64,000 bases of DNA, from NCBI RefSeq assembly GCF_022346885.1, contig NZ_JAKRNK010000001.1, positions 620,001 through 684,000 on the forward strand, written 5' to 3'. A program made the translations under genes and the position numbers. The stretch is from Paenibacillus sp. ACRRX. GTDB lineage: Bacteria; Bacillota; Bacilli; Paenibacillales; Paenibacillaceae. Shown piece after piece: positions 52,531 to 61,813 of the stretch (position 1 is its first letter; the number at the start of each line of letters is the position of its first letter). The notes beneath the pieces are model-generated. The model was not told the DNA's origin. It saw only the letters and a program-made list of their open reading frames with translations, and did not search any database.

Positions 52531-52783
52531 ATAGAGGTAAAATGTGGGATTTCATCTGGTATATACAGGTGTCGTCTTTTTTATTTTGTTAGGAGTGGCG
52601 GGCTTCTTTACTAATGTAAGCGCATGCGTAAATGTGAAAATTTTTGAAAAATAATGATGGGAATTCATGTAAAGGCGTGTTTTATTCTGAAATTTATGGT
52701 TTAATGTAAAAATGTATTCGGCAGAAACAAATCCCTAGGAGAAAAGTCATAGTTCTCTAGGAGTACAGTTCAAGGAGTTGGAT

Positions 52784-53494
52784 ATGGCTAAAATAGTTCT
52801 ATCTCTGTTGGGTGCAGTAGTGTTTTTTACATCTTCTACTCAGCAAGAAACGAACAAGGCGGCACTGTTGTTAGAAAAATTCAAGACAAGCCATGCTTAT
52901 GTCATTGATTTTTCACGTTCATTTATAGCTAAGGCTGGCTCCAAAAAACCAGTTGATCAGCGGAAGGCTGTTAAGTCTAAGGAAGTATCGGTGCTTGGCA
53001 CGTCCAGCATGCGTCCAGATGTTCCATCTATTAAGCTTCCAGAGGATGTACTAGATATGATCTGGGATGAAACGAATAAAGAAGGTATCAACTACTACAC
53101 GTTTCTGGGCTTGATCAAGGCAGAGAGTAATTTTGATGGACATACTGTTTATCATAACGATAATGGCACAAGTGATTATGGCCTCGTGCAAATGAACTCA
53201 CGGAACGTCAGCAGATTGGCGAAAGAAATTGAAGTAGCCAAGATTGATGTCTTTAATCCTCAGCATAATGTGCTGTTAGGAATTGAGGAGTTAATCGAAT
53301 GTCGTACCTACTGGGAAGGCGAGTATGAAGGCAAGCAGTTGGAGAAAGCGATGCTGCTGGCATATAACCGCGGGCGCGCTGGTTCGAAGAAATGGATTGA
53401 CAATAAAGGAATAATGGATAGTTCCTATACAAAAAAAGTATTAAAATATAAACAGCAATTTGAGCATGAAGCGCAATTGGCGCAATCTCGATAA
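52784..53494 (+). CDS. Membrane-anchored lytic transglycosylase
   Basis: The product has 236 residues from ATG 52784 (AAGGAG six bases upstream). An N-terminal signal/anchor (IVLSLLGAVVFFTSS), a linker to about 85, then an SLT domain (about 90-210). The catalytic Glu is in LIKAESNFDG, and the GTSDYGLVQMN and AYNRGRAG blocks are typical. It cleaves peptidoglycan glycan strands to 1,6-anhydro ends outside the membrane. It lies just right of the ppiB-derived pseudogene and has more normal base composition than the islet. Confidence 0.88.
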   Translation: MAKIVLSLLGAVVFFTSSTQQETNKAALLLEKFKTSHAYVIDFSRSFIAKAGSKKPVDQRKAVKSKEVSVLGTSSMRPDVPSIKLPEDVLDMIWDETNKEGINYYTFLGLIKAESNFDGHTVYHNDNGTSDYGLVQMNSRNVSRLAKEIEVAKIDVFNPQHNVLLGIEELIECRTYWEGEYEGKQLEKAMLLAYNRGRAGSKKWIDNKGIMDSSYTKKVLKYKQQFEHEAQLAQSR

Positions 53495-53951
53495 AGCTGA
53501 TCATGATCATTATTGATGCAGGAATAAATAAATGACGAGTTGGTTGACGTCATTTCATACCGTAATGAGAAGGAGCGCTTGATTATTTATTGCTCGCTGC
53601 AATTTAATTTACTTTTATGACACCTTAAGTTATCCCCGTTTTCACTCTCTCTCATTACACTTCCGAATACATGCTTTTCATAATATATAAATATACCTGC
53701 TTTATTCCTGCATCTTACTCTTTTTATAATGCTAACGATTTACTTACACAATTGCTTGTTGTGGGCGTCTTTAACTTAATTCGGCATCTGAACCTTGCTT
53801 TAAATTAAACATGAAGGAATATGGAGTCGTACAGCCAATTATGGTAACATAGAATAAGTTGCTCGAACTTTCTATTTAATCCAAGGAGTAAGAAGCAGCA
53901 GCGATAGAGGTATTACTTCTTTTGGATTTACACTGAAAAGAGGTGTGAAGG
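53495..53951. other. Intergenic stretch without recognised signals
   Basis: 457 bp of AT-rich DNA. No coding frame with a ribosome site, terminator or clear promoter was found. Confidence 0.5.
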
Positions 53952-54215
53952 TTGCTTTATGTCATAGTAGCTGTAATTTTGGCAATTGCATTGATTGTCT
54001 ATGTTGTGCTGCGGCGTATCAAGAGTCGTGAAGCCAACAGCAATATCGTGTCGATTGATAGGTCCAAGGCCAAGCAGTTGGGCGGACAGAAATGTTCCTA
54101 TTGCAAACAAATGTCTGGTAAGCTTGTATTTTATGCTGATCATAATGGATCAGTGGTTGGTGTATGTAGACAATGCCGGCCAATTGCAGAGCGCAAAGAT
54201 ATGCTGCCTATATGA
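53952..54215 (+). CDS. Small membrane protein with zinc-ribbon-like CxxC pairs
   Basis: This 87-residue protein has one N-terminal transmembrane helix (about 2-20), a basic juxtamembrane region, then CSYC and CRQC separated by about 29 residues. The four Cys may bind zinc in the cytoplasm. The start is TTG with GAGGTG upstream. I do not recognise a named family. A terminator follows. It stands alone before the DUF1858-DUF438 pair. Confidence 0.7.
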   Translation: MLYVIVAVILAIALIVYVVLRRIKSREANSNIVSIDRSKAKQLGGQKCSYCKQMSGKLVFYADHNGSVVGVCRQCRPIAERKDMLPI

Positions 54216-54225
54216 GTGAACACAG

Positions 54226-54259
54226 CCCGTATTCCTGAGGACAGGAACACGGTTTTTTT
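54226..54259 (+). terminator. Terminator with T7
   Basis: CCGTATTCCTG / CAGGAACACGG with loop AGGA and seven T. Confidence 0.9.
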
Positions 54260-54356
54260 GTGTTCAAAAAAAAGAGGAAATGACGCGGTTATTACTGTGT
54301 ACTGGTCTTTAGGTTACTTGATTGTGAAGCATTTAGGTACCCGCTCCTTTTATCAA

Positions 54357-54372
54357 AGTGATTGTAATCACA
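54357..54372. promoter_or_regulatory. Fnr/CRP-type palindrome before DUF1858-DUF438
   Basis: AGTGA-N6-TCACA matches 9 of 10 positions of the Fnr/CRP consensus TGTGA-N6-TCACA. It lies 70 bp before the DUF1858 start. A weaker TGTGA half is at about 54323. Control by oxygen or nitric oxide is inferred. Confidence 0.55.
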
Positions 54373-54441
54373 AGAGGGTTTTGCATCCTGTGTTACATTT
54401 CTTGTGAGAAGTATTCTCATTTTGAAAATGGGGTGATTAGA

Positions 54442-54693
54442 TTGGGTGTATCCTCACTTGATTTATCTAAAAGTATATATGAATTGTGCCAAGAAAATGA
54501 GGAGATTGTCTCGATTATGGTTCAATTGGGGTTTGACCAAATTGCAAATCCGATCATTCGTAATACGGCTGGCCGTGCGATGACAATTCCTAAAGGCGCT
54601 AAAGCTAAAGGGATTTCCATTGGTGTTATTATAGAAGCTTTTGAGGAAGCGGGTTACATGGTTATAGGGAAGGAGCTGTTTATTCATGAGTGA
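54442..54693 (+). CDS. DUF1858 domain protein
   Basis: The product has 83 residues from a TTG with GGGGTGA upstream; a GTG at 54433 is an alternative. It reads LDLSKSIYELCQENEEIVSIMVQLGFDQIANP and GISIGVIIEAFEEAGYMVIG, a DUF1858 domain usually fused to or encoded beside DUF438/hemerythrin proteins. The stop overlaps the downstream ATG by 8 bp, so the two are coupled. The molecular role is unknown; partners are linked to nitric oxide or redox sensing. Confidence 0.8.
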   Translation: MGVSSLDLSKSIYELCQENEEIVSIMVQLGFDQIANPIIRNTAGRAMTIPKGAKAKGISIGVIIEAFEEAGYMVIGKELFIHE

Positions 54694-55921
54694 GATCATT
54701 AACAATCGTGAACGGGACCGATTAAATACAAGCATGCGACAGCAATTGTTAAAAGACATCATCAAACAGCTGCATGAAGGCAAGAGTGTTGATGACGTCA
54801 AGCGTCAATTTGAGGAGGCTGTTGGGGACGTCACCGTCGCCGAAATATCCGCAATGGAACATGCACTGATGCAGGAAGAGGGCATCCCTGTGGCAGAGGT
54901 ACAGCGGTTGTGTTCCGTCCATACGGCGGTATTTAAAGGATCGATACAGGAGATTCACCAGCCAGCAGCCACAGAAGAAGCTGGCCATCCAATTCATACC
55001 TTTAAGCTGGAGAACCGCGAGCTGGAAAAGCTGGTTCAATTCAAGTTGGAGCTTCATACGGAACGATTTGATAAGGATGATCAGGAGCGGAATAAACTCA
55101 AACTGCTTGAAGACCTCGCACAGTTGAGGGGAATAGACAAGCATTACAGCCGAAAGGAAAATCTGTTGTTTCCCTATTTGGAGAAATACGGTATCTTTGG
55201 CCCGACGCAGGTCATGTGGGGAGTGGACGATGGCATTCGTTCGATGCTAAAAGACGCAGGACAGCAGTTAGAAGCGTACGCAGCAGGCAGCGGATGCCAG
55301 CAAGCGATAGTTGAATTGCTGCGCCATATTATTCAAGAAGTTAACGAAATGATCTTCAAAGAAGAGAATATTTTATTCCCGATGGCGATGCAGACGTTAA
55401 CTGAAGACGAATGGGTTCGTATAGCAGCTGAGAGCGCAGATGTGGGATACTTCTTGGCTGAGCCGAATGGAGTCTGGGTTCCTGCACGCGAGAAGGTGGA
55501 TTCGAGTGGAATGTTAGATGGTGTTGTGCGTATGGAAACAGGCATATTGTCCGTAGCACAGCTGGAACTGATGATGAACCATCTGCCTGTGGATTTAACG
55601 TTTATAGATGAACATGATGTCGTTCGTTACTACAGCCACGGCAAGGATCGTGTGTTTACTCGAACTCCGTCCGTAATCGGGCGTACGGTTCAGAACTGCC
55701 ACCCGCCGCAGAGCGTTCACATCGTCAATCAACTGCTTGATGACTTCAAAGCGGGACGCAAAGAAGCAGAGGATTTTTGGATACGTTTTAAAGACAAGTA
55801 TGTATTGATTCGTTACTTTGCTGTACGTAATGCAGCAGGGGAGTATAAAGGTACACTGGAATTCACACAAAATATTGCGCCTATCCAGGAAATCACTGGG
55901 GAGAAACGAATTAATTCGTAA
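54686..55921 (+). CDS. DUF438-hemerythrin-PAS protein
   Basis: The product has 411 residues in three modules. The DUF438 domain (about 10-80) has LKDIIKQLHEGKSVDDVKRQF. The hemerythrin-like helical bundle (about 85-235) has candidate iron ligands in DKHYSRKENLLFPYLEKYG and FKEENILFPMAMQTL. The PAS domain (about 285-405) has FIDEHDVVRYYSHG and GTLEFTQNI. The combination suggests a cytosolic sensor of oxygen or nitric oxide. It is translationally coupled to DUF1858 and sits behind an Fnr-type site. Confidence 0.88.
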   Translation: MSEIINNRERDRLNTSMRQQLLKDIIKQLHEGKSVDDVKRQFEEAVGDVTVAEISAMEHALMQEEGIPVAEVQRLCSVHTAVFKGSIQEIHQPAATEEAGHPIHTFKLENRELEKLVQFKLELHTERFDKDDQERNKLKLLEDLAQLRGIDKHYSRKENLLFPYLEKYGIFGPTQVMWGVDDGIRSMLKDAGQQLEAYAAGSGCQQAIVELLRHIIQEVNEMIFKEENILFPMAMQTLTEDEWVRIAAESADVGYFLAEPNGVWVPAREKVDSSGMLDGVVRMETGILSVAQLELMMNHLPVDLTFIDEHDVVRYYSHGKDRVFTRTPSVIGRTVQNCHPPQSVHIVNQLLDDFKAGRKEAEDFWIRFKDKYVLIRYFAVRNAAGEYKGTLEFTQNIAPIQEITGEKRINS

Positions 55922-55972
55922 GCAGATGATAGAAGGATGTTAATTATAATATAATCTTAAGGTTCTAGAAAG

Positions 55973-56003
55973 GGATCATTCCATATCAACTAAGGAATGA
56001 TCC
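55973..56003. terminator. Bidirectional terminator before the phage-like region
   Basis: GGATCATTCC / GGAATGATCC with an 11-base loop lies between the DUF438 gene and the convergent holin gene. The minus-strand tail is CTTTCT. Confidence 0.65.
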
Positions 56004-56018
56004 TCTTGCATGCAGAAA

Positions 56019-56405
56019 CTATGGTTGTTGTTGATAGCGGAGACATTCTTCAATGATGAGTTCAAGCCACCGTTCCTCTTCGCCAGATAGCTGGACATCT
56101 AATTTCATTAGTACATCTTTAGATGCTTGGAGAGCTATACCTTTTTGTATTTCTCCATTGTGCGCAACCAGATCCGTTACAAACTCAGTTATTAAGTTGG
56201 CGATATCTGACATCAGAACTGCGCGTTCTTTTGCTTTTGGCTGCATGTGGATGAGCTGTAGGACAATATTTACGATTCCGAATATCACCTTTGCATGATC
56301 TACTCGTTCTTTATTTATGATTCCATTTCGAAATAACTTAGGAAACAGAATCAGACTGGCGCTAGTACAAATAACTACAATGAGTATTATAAAATAATCT
56401 GACAT
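56019..56405 (-). CDS. LLH-type phage holin
   Basis: This 128-residue protein has one N-terminal transmembrane helix (about 5-22, FIILIVVICTSASLILF) and a soluble helical domain with the LLH-holin-like end VQLSGEEERWLELIIEECL. It probably forms or regulates the membrane lesion for endolysin release. AAGGAG precedes the ATG. It is the last gene of the minus-strand cluster. A broken relative lies at 46656-46872. Confidence 0.65.
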   Translation of the reverse strand: MSDYFIILIVVICTSASLILFPKLFRNGIINKERVDHAKVIFGIVNIVLQLIHMQPKAKERAVLMSDIANLITEFVTDLVAHNGEIQKGIALQASKDVLMKLDVQLSGEEERWLELIIEECLRYQQQP

Positions 56406-56423
56406 GTTTGGACTCCTTATTGT

Positions 56424-57140
56424 TTATGTAGTGATATAGATTTCTTTTCCTGTCCAGTTCACTTTGATATGCAGCAACTGTTCAAAAATTCGAACAGGTA
56501 CGTATAATTGTCCGTCCTTCATTTTGGCCTCAGACACGTGTTTCCCGTTTACTGCTGCTGACACCCCATTCCAGGTTATGTTGGCCCCTAGACGCTCTCC
56601 TAGAAGGCGTAACGGGGCATACGTCATGCCGTCTAGATAAGTGCCATTACAAATGAATTTATTTTGAATGGAAATAGGGATTGGCTTTGTTGTTGTTTCT
56701 GTCTTCATGGTTTTTAGTAAATAGGTTTCTGGGTGAGTATCGGTTTTGAATCCGAAACTTGGAGTTGTTTGGCGTCGTACTTCAAAGTGGAGGTGAGAAC
56801 CGGTAGACCTTCCAGTTGATCCTTGTGTACCGATTTTCTGCCCTGTTTTGACAACTTGTCCTGTTTGAACCGTGATGTTATCCAGATGCGCATAACATAA
56901 CAGAGCCCCATCATTAGCTTGGATAGCTACGACGTTGCCAAAGCCTCCAAAGCCAGAGCCCGTAATTCCCATTCGTGCATGAAGCACGGTGCCGTCTGTA
57001 AAAGAAAGAATAGGGGCCTGATGGGATTTAACCAAATCAATGCCTGTATGCCAGGTGCGATTCCCAGTGAAGGGATCAGAGCGCCAGCCATATGGGCTTG
57101 TAATGCGATAGCCGTATGTCGACCAAATCGTTGCAGTCAT
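56424..57140 (-). CDS. M23 endopeptidase with stalk-type C-terminal domain
   Basis: The product has 238 residues. The M23 zinc peptidase domain (about 10-130) has metal ligands in RTWHTGIDLV and in GSHLHFEVRR, plus the PYGWRSDPFTGN loop. A C-terminal copper-amine-oxidase-N-like domain (about 155-238, YAPLRLLGERLGANITWNG, YVPVRIFEQLL, KVNWTGKEIYITT) is probably a wall-binding module. No signal peptide is present, as expected for a holin-dependent endolysin. It lies between two holins. Confidence 0.9.
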   Translation of the reverse strand: MTATIWSTYGYRITSPYGWRSDPFTGNRTWHTGIDLVKSHQAPILSFTDGTVLHARMGITGSGFGGFGNVVAIQANDGALLCYAHLDNITVQTGQVVKTGQKIGTQGSTGRSTGSHLHFEVRRQTTPSFGFKTDTHPETYLLKTMKTETTTKPIPISIQNKFICNGTYLDGMTYAPLRLLGERLGANITWNGVSAAVNGKHVSEAKMKDGQLYVPVRIFEQLLHIKVNWTGKEIYITT

Positions 57141-57155
57141 GATGATGTTTTCCCC

Positions 57156-57614
57156 CTATTTTTGTGAGTTCCCCCTGTTAAGTTCTTGTTCGATGCGATC
57201 ACCGATCAACGTAATATGTTTTTGGCCTGCATCTTTCAAATTTTCATAGATGGAACGAAATTCTACTAAACTGAAGCCACCTAGGATTGCGTACTGGAAT
57301 AAGTCTTGCAAATAAAATGAATGCTGTGCGAGCGTAAAGAGCACCATATAGCTAGTAAATTTCCCGAAAAACCCCGAAAATAACTTGCGTGATAAAATAC
57401 TTCGGTTATTTCTGAGTTCTGCCCACACTCTAGTAGCTACATCCAAAAAGATAATGAGTAGAATGGATTGGAGTTGTACCACGGACAGACCTGTAAAATA
57501 AAAAATCCATCCACCGACAATTCCACCAACATAGAACGTATAATCTGAAAACATTTTAAATGAATACTTGGCCGTAGATAATGTTAATTCTTTTAGGTAC
57601 ACAAGATCAGTCAT
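57156..57614 (-). CDS. Phage holin, Bhl/toxin-secretion family
   Basis: This 152-residue protein has three to four membrane helices. The family block LLIIFLDVATRVWAELRNN is followed by a basic loop and further helices. This is the holin-4 / phage lysis pattern. GGAGAAAGG precedes the ATG. Together with the M23 enzyme and the LLH protein it makes a complete lysis cassette immediately after the structural genes. It is separated from the DNRLRE gene by a terminator. Confidence 0.82.
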   Translation of the reverse strand: MTDLVYLKELTLSTAKYSFKMFSDYTFYVGGIVGGWIFYFTGLSVVQLQSILLIIFLDVATRVWAELRNNRSILSRKLFSGFFGKFTSYMVLFTLAQHSFYLQDLFQYAILGGFSLVEFRSIYENLKDAGQKHITLIGDRIEQELNRGNSQK

Positions 57615-57630
57615 CCTTTCTCCGCGTTAA

Positions 57631-57660
57631 ATAAAAAAGCTACCCCAAATGGGGCAGCTT
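57631..57660 (-). terminator. Terminator after the DNRLRE gene
   Basis: On the minus strand AAGCTGCCCC-ATTT-GGGGTAGCTT followed by TTTTAT. It would partially separate structural and lysis gene expression. Confidence 0.85.
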
Positions 57661-59471
57661 TACATAATATAATAATAGGCGCCAACCATGCCTTTTATCG
57701 TAATCGAGCAGTGAAGATCGGATACGTCTCGTACTCGAATTTGAGCGGTTGCTGGCAAGTTGTCGTATACGGTCACTCTAGGATGTATGTGAGCAGAAAG
57801 ATCTAATTTAGATACTGTTAGGGAACTGTCTACCTGCTGAATCTGATGAACAGTCAATTGGCCGTCTATTTGACTAATTTGATGGACGGTTAGTGTTGAG
57901 TCGAGGAACTTGCGTTCATATACTTGGATAAAGGCATCTGTATAATGGGAGTATATAACGCCAATTGAAGCTGACAGGTCAAGTTTATTGATGTTAAGCA
58001 TTGCTGCTGTTGAATCGTAATGTGGAATGTGAATGAATGCAGGGAACTCATTTTTATCCTGTACTCTAATTGTAATGCTGGCAGGAATATCAGGTTTGCA
58101 TACACCCAATAATGCGGATGCATCGTGTTGCCCCTCTAGCTTCACTGTTAATACAGCGTTGATATTAGATGAAGTTTGTTTGACATTGGATACGACAAGA
58201 CAACTATGCAGATCCTGCACATTAACGCCAAGACAGCTTGTTTGGTATGCTTGTTCCCATCTGGCTACTTTTACATAACTTGATAAAAAGGCGTTAGGAT
58301 CAATAATCACGGTTGCAGTTAAATCTCGTTTAGACACTGTCAAGCTCGCTGTTTGTTCAGATATGCTAGCTTCAGAGATGTACATGTAGCTTGCGATATC
58401 ATCTGTCATCGGGATTGAGCAGGTGACCTGGGCTGGTAAGCTTAGATGTGTAACGGAAAGTGTCGCTGACAACAGTAAATGTAAAGGTACTTCAGGTCTG
58501 TGCACGTATAAGGATACTGGTATGTCAGTAGCTCCATAATTACTTTTAATAGTGAGTTTCCCAACTATTTCTTTGCGCCCTGTCCCATTAATAAACACGG
58601 TTGCTTCGGTATGGCTTCTCCCGATACTATAAATCGCATTTGAGATGTACGCAGCGATTAATAAGGGAGGATTTTTGGATTCCCGTGTATAGAAATGAAC
58701 ACTTGTATCATCAGGACTTTCCATAAGAAATCCATAGGCAGGAATAGCTTGACTAATATATCGATTGCAAACGTCAAGTATATCAAATTCAATGTACCGT
58801 TCCTGTTTATTAACCGTGTACTGGTGCTGAAGCAGCTCGACCGCATAGGGTTGATTGGCGTAAGTAACTCCTAATTCACGCCAGATCGTATTAGGCTGCT
58901 GCAAATGAATACGTGGCTTGTTAGTCAGTGCGCCAGCATAATAGATTCTTAATTTGGCTTGTTCAAGCGCATATAAATCAGTGATGCGTTCTTTCAGGTT
59001 CCCGATATCAACGAAGCTGGTGTATTCTTCGTCTCGCTCTTTCCCGATCATCATACGCTGCATGTCACCGTAGTTTATCGTCTGGAGATCTGCTCTTGAG
59101 CGCGTAGTAGCATCTGCAATAATCGGAAGTTCCAAGTGTTTTCTCGGCGCAGGCATTAACTCATAGTGCACATACATTTGATTATGAGGTCGAACATCGA
59201 TAGTTGAGCTTAGATTATCAGCGCCAATGACCTCAAGCGTTGCATTTAACTCGTTTTCACCTTTGTATTGAATTTTTAATGTGGAGTGCAGGTTATATTG
59301 AACATTTTGTTGTACGGTGAAAGTGGTATCCATGTACTCCTTAACTCCAGTTGTGACCAGCAGGCTAGAGTTAAGATGTCCTTCTCCGTATCCGTACAAT
59401 TTAAACGTACCGACCATTTTATTTGAGGGAGTACGTATAAATAAAGTACTGTCTATATCGTGATGATCCAT
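57660..59471 (-). CDS. DNRLRE-domain tail-associated protein with strand repeats
   Basis: The product has 603 residues and no signal peptide. Residues 1-110 and about 320-600 are short beta-strand repeats of the type SSLTVxx(L/I)xxx (for example LDSTLTVHQI, QIDGQLTVHQI, QVDSSLTVSKLDLSA). In the middle (about 120-285) is a DNRLRE-like jelly-roll (SRADLQTINYGDMQRMMIGKE, AKLRIYYAG, TIWRELGVTYANQP). Such modules are known in surface and phage-associated proteins. It is probably a tail fibre or sheath-like structural protein, encoded between discoidin proteins and the lysis genes. Confidence 0.7.
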   Translation of the reverse strand: MDHHDIDSTLFIRTPSNKMVGTFKLYGYGEGHLNSSLLVTTGVKEYMDTTFTVQQNVQYNLHSTLKIQYKGENELNATLEVIGADNLSSTIDVRPHNQMYVHYELMPAPRKHLELPIIADATTRSRADLQTINYGDMQRMMIGKERDEEYTSFVDIGNLKERITDLYALEQAKLRIYYAGALTNKPRIHLQQPNTIWRELGVTYANQPYAVELLQHQYTVNKQERYIEFDILDVCNRYISQAIPAYGFLMESPDDTSVHFYTRESKNPPLLIAAYISNAIYSIGRSHTEATVFINGTGRKEIVGKLTIKSNYGATDIPVSLYVHRPEVPLHLLLSATLSVTHLSLPAQVTCSIPMTDDIASYMYISEASISEQTASLTVSKRDLTATVIIDPNAFLSSYVKVARWEQAYQTSCLGVNVQDLHSCLVVSNVKQTSSNINAVLTVKLEGQHDASALLGVCKPDIPASITIRVQDKNEFPAFIHIPHYDSTAAMLNINKLDLSASIGVIYSHYTDAFIQVYERKFLDSTLTVHQISQIDGQLTVHQIQQVDSSLTVSKLDLSAHIHPRVTVYDNLPATAQIRVRDVSDLHCSITIKGMVGAYYYIM

Positions 59472-59504
59472 CTTTTAATCACTTCCAATCTCATTGTATT
59501 GAGA

Positions 59505-61766
59505 TTAAGCCTTATCGGCTTTGGCTCGAATTTCGATTCGTCCGTTCGGAGTAGGAGGGGCGTCAATGTGGGTGGATAGTCTCACATAAAATTCGATCTC
59601 AGCGCCGTCTTTAACTGTAGATGCATAATTTAGTTTATCGTTTGCAAGGAAGGGATTCGTTGTAGATGATAGCTCTAGTGCGACTCCAGATGGAAGGCCT
59701 GTCGGTTCCACTTCCAAAAGCAAATTTTTAACATCATAACCTAGCTGATTTTTAAGCTTTATTTTATGTTCTAATGAGGTTTGACCAGCCACTAACGTGC
59801 CAATATCCAAATATTCAAGAATACCGCCGAAGGTGTCGGAATAGTAATCACCAGACTCATTCATAAACATTAGGCCCGCATAAGTGCCTGTAAAAGTAGT
59901 CTGCCAGGTTTGAATGGAACCCCAATAATCCTGATATTCAAAACGGAGTGTATTCGACTGGTTAAAGAGAAGATTTTTTTCAGGAATATTGATACTAATG
60001 TCATGTGGTGAAGGATATAGGCTCGTAAATTCACCTGTGGTCGGGTAAAGTGGTTTATCATTAAGTACAATTCTATATTTTACTTTACCATTGTCAGCAT
60101 CCACCAACTTGCCAATTAGTTTATTCCCTTGCAGTTGTAAGTCAAGGGTTGCTGGTGTATTCAGGAGATGTAAGGAAAGGTCGCTAAGCTTGACGTCATC
60201 CAGACTCGACTTGATAATGAGCTTGCTATGATCAACTAGAATCTCTTCATTTCTATGGATGCTCAAATCCAAAAAATAGGCGAATCGTACGGAACGACCT
60301 TTATTAGAAAATTGCTCTGGTTTAATAGCCGTTATTTCTGCCAAAGTCATGCCTTCTGATTTTACTTGTTCCAGAATAGACAGATCTACAGATCTCCATG
60401 TTCCAGCAATTAAGGTTTCCCAAGTGGTGCCATTATCAAATGACAGGGCATACCTAGCGGTGCCTTTGTATCCATTTCCAGTTAATTCTTCGATCAGGAT
60501 AGATTGTAAATGTCCGTGTAAAGGATATTCGACATCGCTGATGACAAGCTCAGGGTGTGGGATCGCCTTCATTTGTAATTCAAGAGGAATATCATCATAG
60601 CTTTGAATAAAAGTAGGTTGTGGGTTGCCTGTTGGGACGTAAGTAATAATTTCAATTGTTGGTGAAATGGCAGCAGTTGAAGTCCATAACGCTTCACTGA
60701 TGACGGAAAGATCTACCATGCCGTGTTTATCAAATTCCTCTTTGGTGGGGGGGGTCGTGCTTACGGTTGCCCAGCCTTCCATTATTTCGGGTAGCTCCGG
60801 CGTAATCATTTCCAATTCACCAATAACTAGAATACTATTACTTCCATCTACTTCTTCTGTAACATTAATGCGATATTGAGAGTAAGAGTTATGATTACTG
60901 ATAATAAACTGCTTTTTCCCCCCAACAACCCAATCCGTAATATTTTTTTGAGTATCTAATATTGACCAAGTCGATCCATCATTAGATGCTTCAAAAGTCC
61001 AATCTCGTGCCATTCGGGGAAGCTGATTTTCTGCACCTCTCGGTTCCAGTGTGTATTTTACTATGTTAGTCTTCGTGTAAAACTCAAACCCAACATAACC
61101 TAATTTACCAGTGTTGGAAGCCCATGCGTTTGTTCCGTTTGCGTTTCCATCAAATGCTCCCCACAAATTGTAACCAGACAATACGGGGCTGCTAATGACT
61201 TTACCAACCGAAGATGTTGCGCTAGACATGACCGGAATTGCATTCATACTTGGTTGAAAAGGACGGTATGGAATGTGCTTCTTATATTCGCTATTCTGCA
61301 TAAGGACAATGCTTTTATTTTGTAGTGGTAGTGTTTTGAACTCGAACTCATGTATATAAGGTGATTGACTTTGTATACCAGACACACCTAACAATCTATA
61401 ATACCGATAATATTGGTTGTGGGAGATTAGGGTCTTAATAGTCGATGCAGCGGCCCCACCGAGAGTAAATTGACTAGTGACTTCTATCCAAGATGAGTTA
61501 TCATTGCTTCCTTGCCATACCCAAATACCGTGAGTAGAGGCATTATTTTGAACTAGTTTAAACTCATCAATATAAATTCTATTGTTAAAGTCGAAGGATA
61601 TAAATTTTTGAGCCACTTGTTGATTTCCTGAAAAATAAATATCACTATTCATGTTCCCATCAATTAAATTGTAAATATCGGTCGTAGAAAATGTAATCGT
61701 ATTGTTAATCGTAATTAAGTGTTTTCTATAACCTCTACCACCATAATTATCGTAACTTGTATTCAT
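59505..61766 (-). CDS. Discoidin-domain structural protein 1
   Basis: The product has 753 residues from the ATG with AGGAG seven bases upstream; an earlier in-frame Met overlaps that site. There is no signal peptide. Two F5/8-type C (discoidin) domains lie at about 5-145 (ISFDFNNRIYIDEFKLVQNN, GIWVWQGSNDNSSW) and 165-325 (DWTFEASNDGSTWSILDTQ). A linker with EEFDKHGMVDLSVISEALW follows, then about 380 residues of beta-rich repeats. Discoidin domains bind glycans or lipids. It is probably a host-recognition or tail appendage protein. About 33 bp separates it from the next gene. Confidence 0.8.
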   Translation of the reverse strand: MNTSYDNYGGRGYRKHLITINNTITFSTTDIYNLIDGNMNSDIYFSGNQQVAQKFISFDFNNRIYIDEFKLVQNNASTHGIWVWQGSNDNSSWIEVTSQFTLGGAAASTIKTLISHNQYYRYYRLLGVSGIQSQSPYIHEFEFKTLPLQNKSIVLMQNSEYKKHIPYRPFQPSMNAIPVMSSATSSVGKVISSPVLSGYNLWGAFDGNANGTNAWASNTGKLGYVGFEFYTKTNIVKYTLEPRGAENQLPRMARDWTFEASNDGSTWSILDTQKNITDWVVGGKKQFIISNHNSYSQYRINVTEEVDGSNSILVIGELEMITPELPEIMEGWATVSTTPPTKEEFDKHGMVDLSVISEALWTSTAAISPTIEIITYVPTGNPQPTFIQSYDDIPLELQMKAIPHPELVISDVEYPLHGHLQSILIEELTGNGYKGTARYALSFDNGTTWETLIAGTWRSVDLSILEQVKSEGMTLAEITAIKPEQFSNKGRSVRFAYFLDLSIHRNEEILVDHSKLIIKSSLDDVKLSDLSLHLLNTPATLDLQLQGNKLIGKLVDADNGKVKYRIVLNDKPLYPTTGEFTSLYPSPHDISINIPEKNLLFNQSNTLRFEYQDYWGSIQTWQTTFTGTYAGLMFMNESGDYYSDTFGGILEYLDIGTLVAGQTSLEHKIKLKNQLGYDVKNLLLEVEPTGLPSGVALELSSTTNPFLANDKLNYASTVKDGAEIEFYVRLSTHIDAPPTPNGRIEIRAKADKA

Positions 61767-61813
61767 TCCAGATCTCCTCTGCATTGATGTGAAATAAAAT
61801 AACTAGTGGTTCA

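Noticed and set aside
53995-54219. Alternative plus-strand frame over the CxxC membrane protein
   Set aside because: It is a shadow frame without ribosome site; the TTG-initiated frame has a membrane helix and paired Cys.
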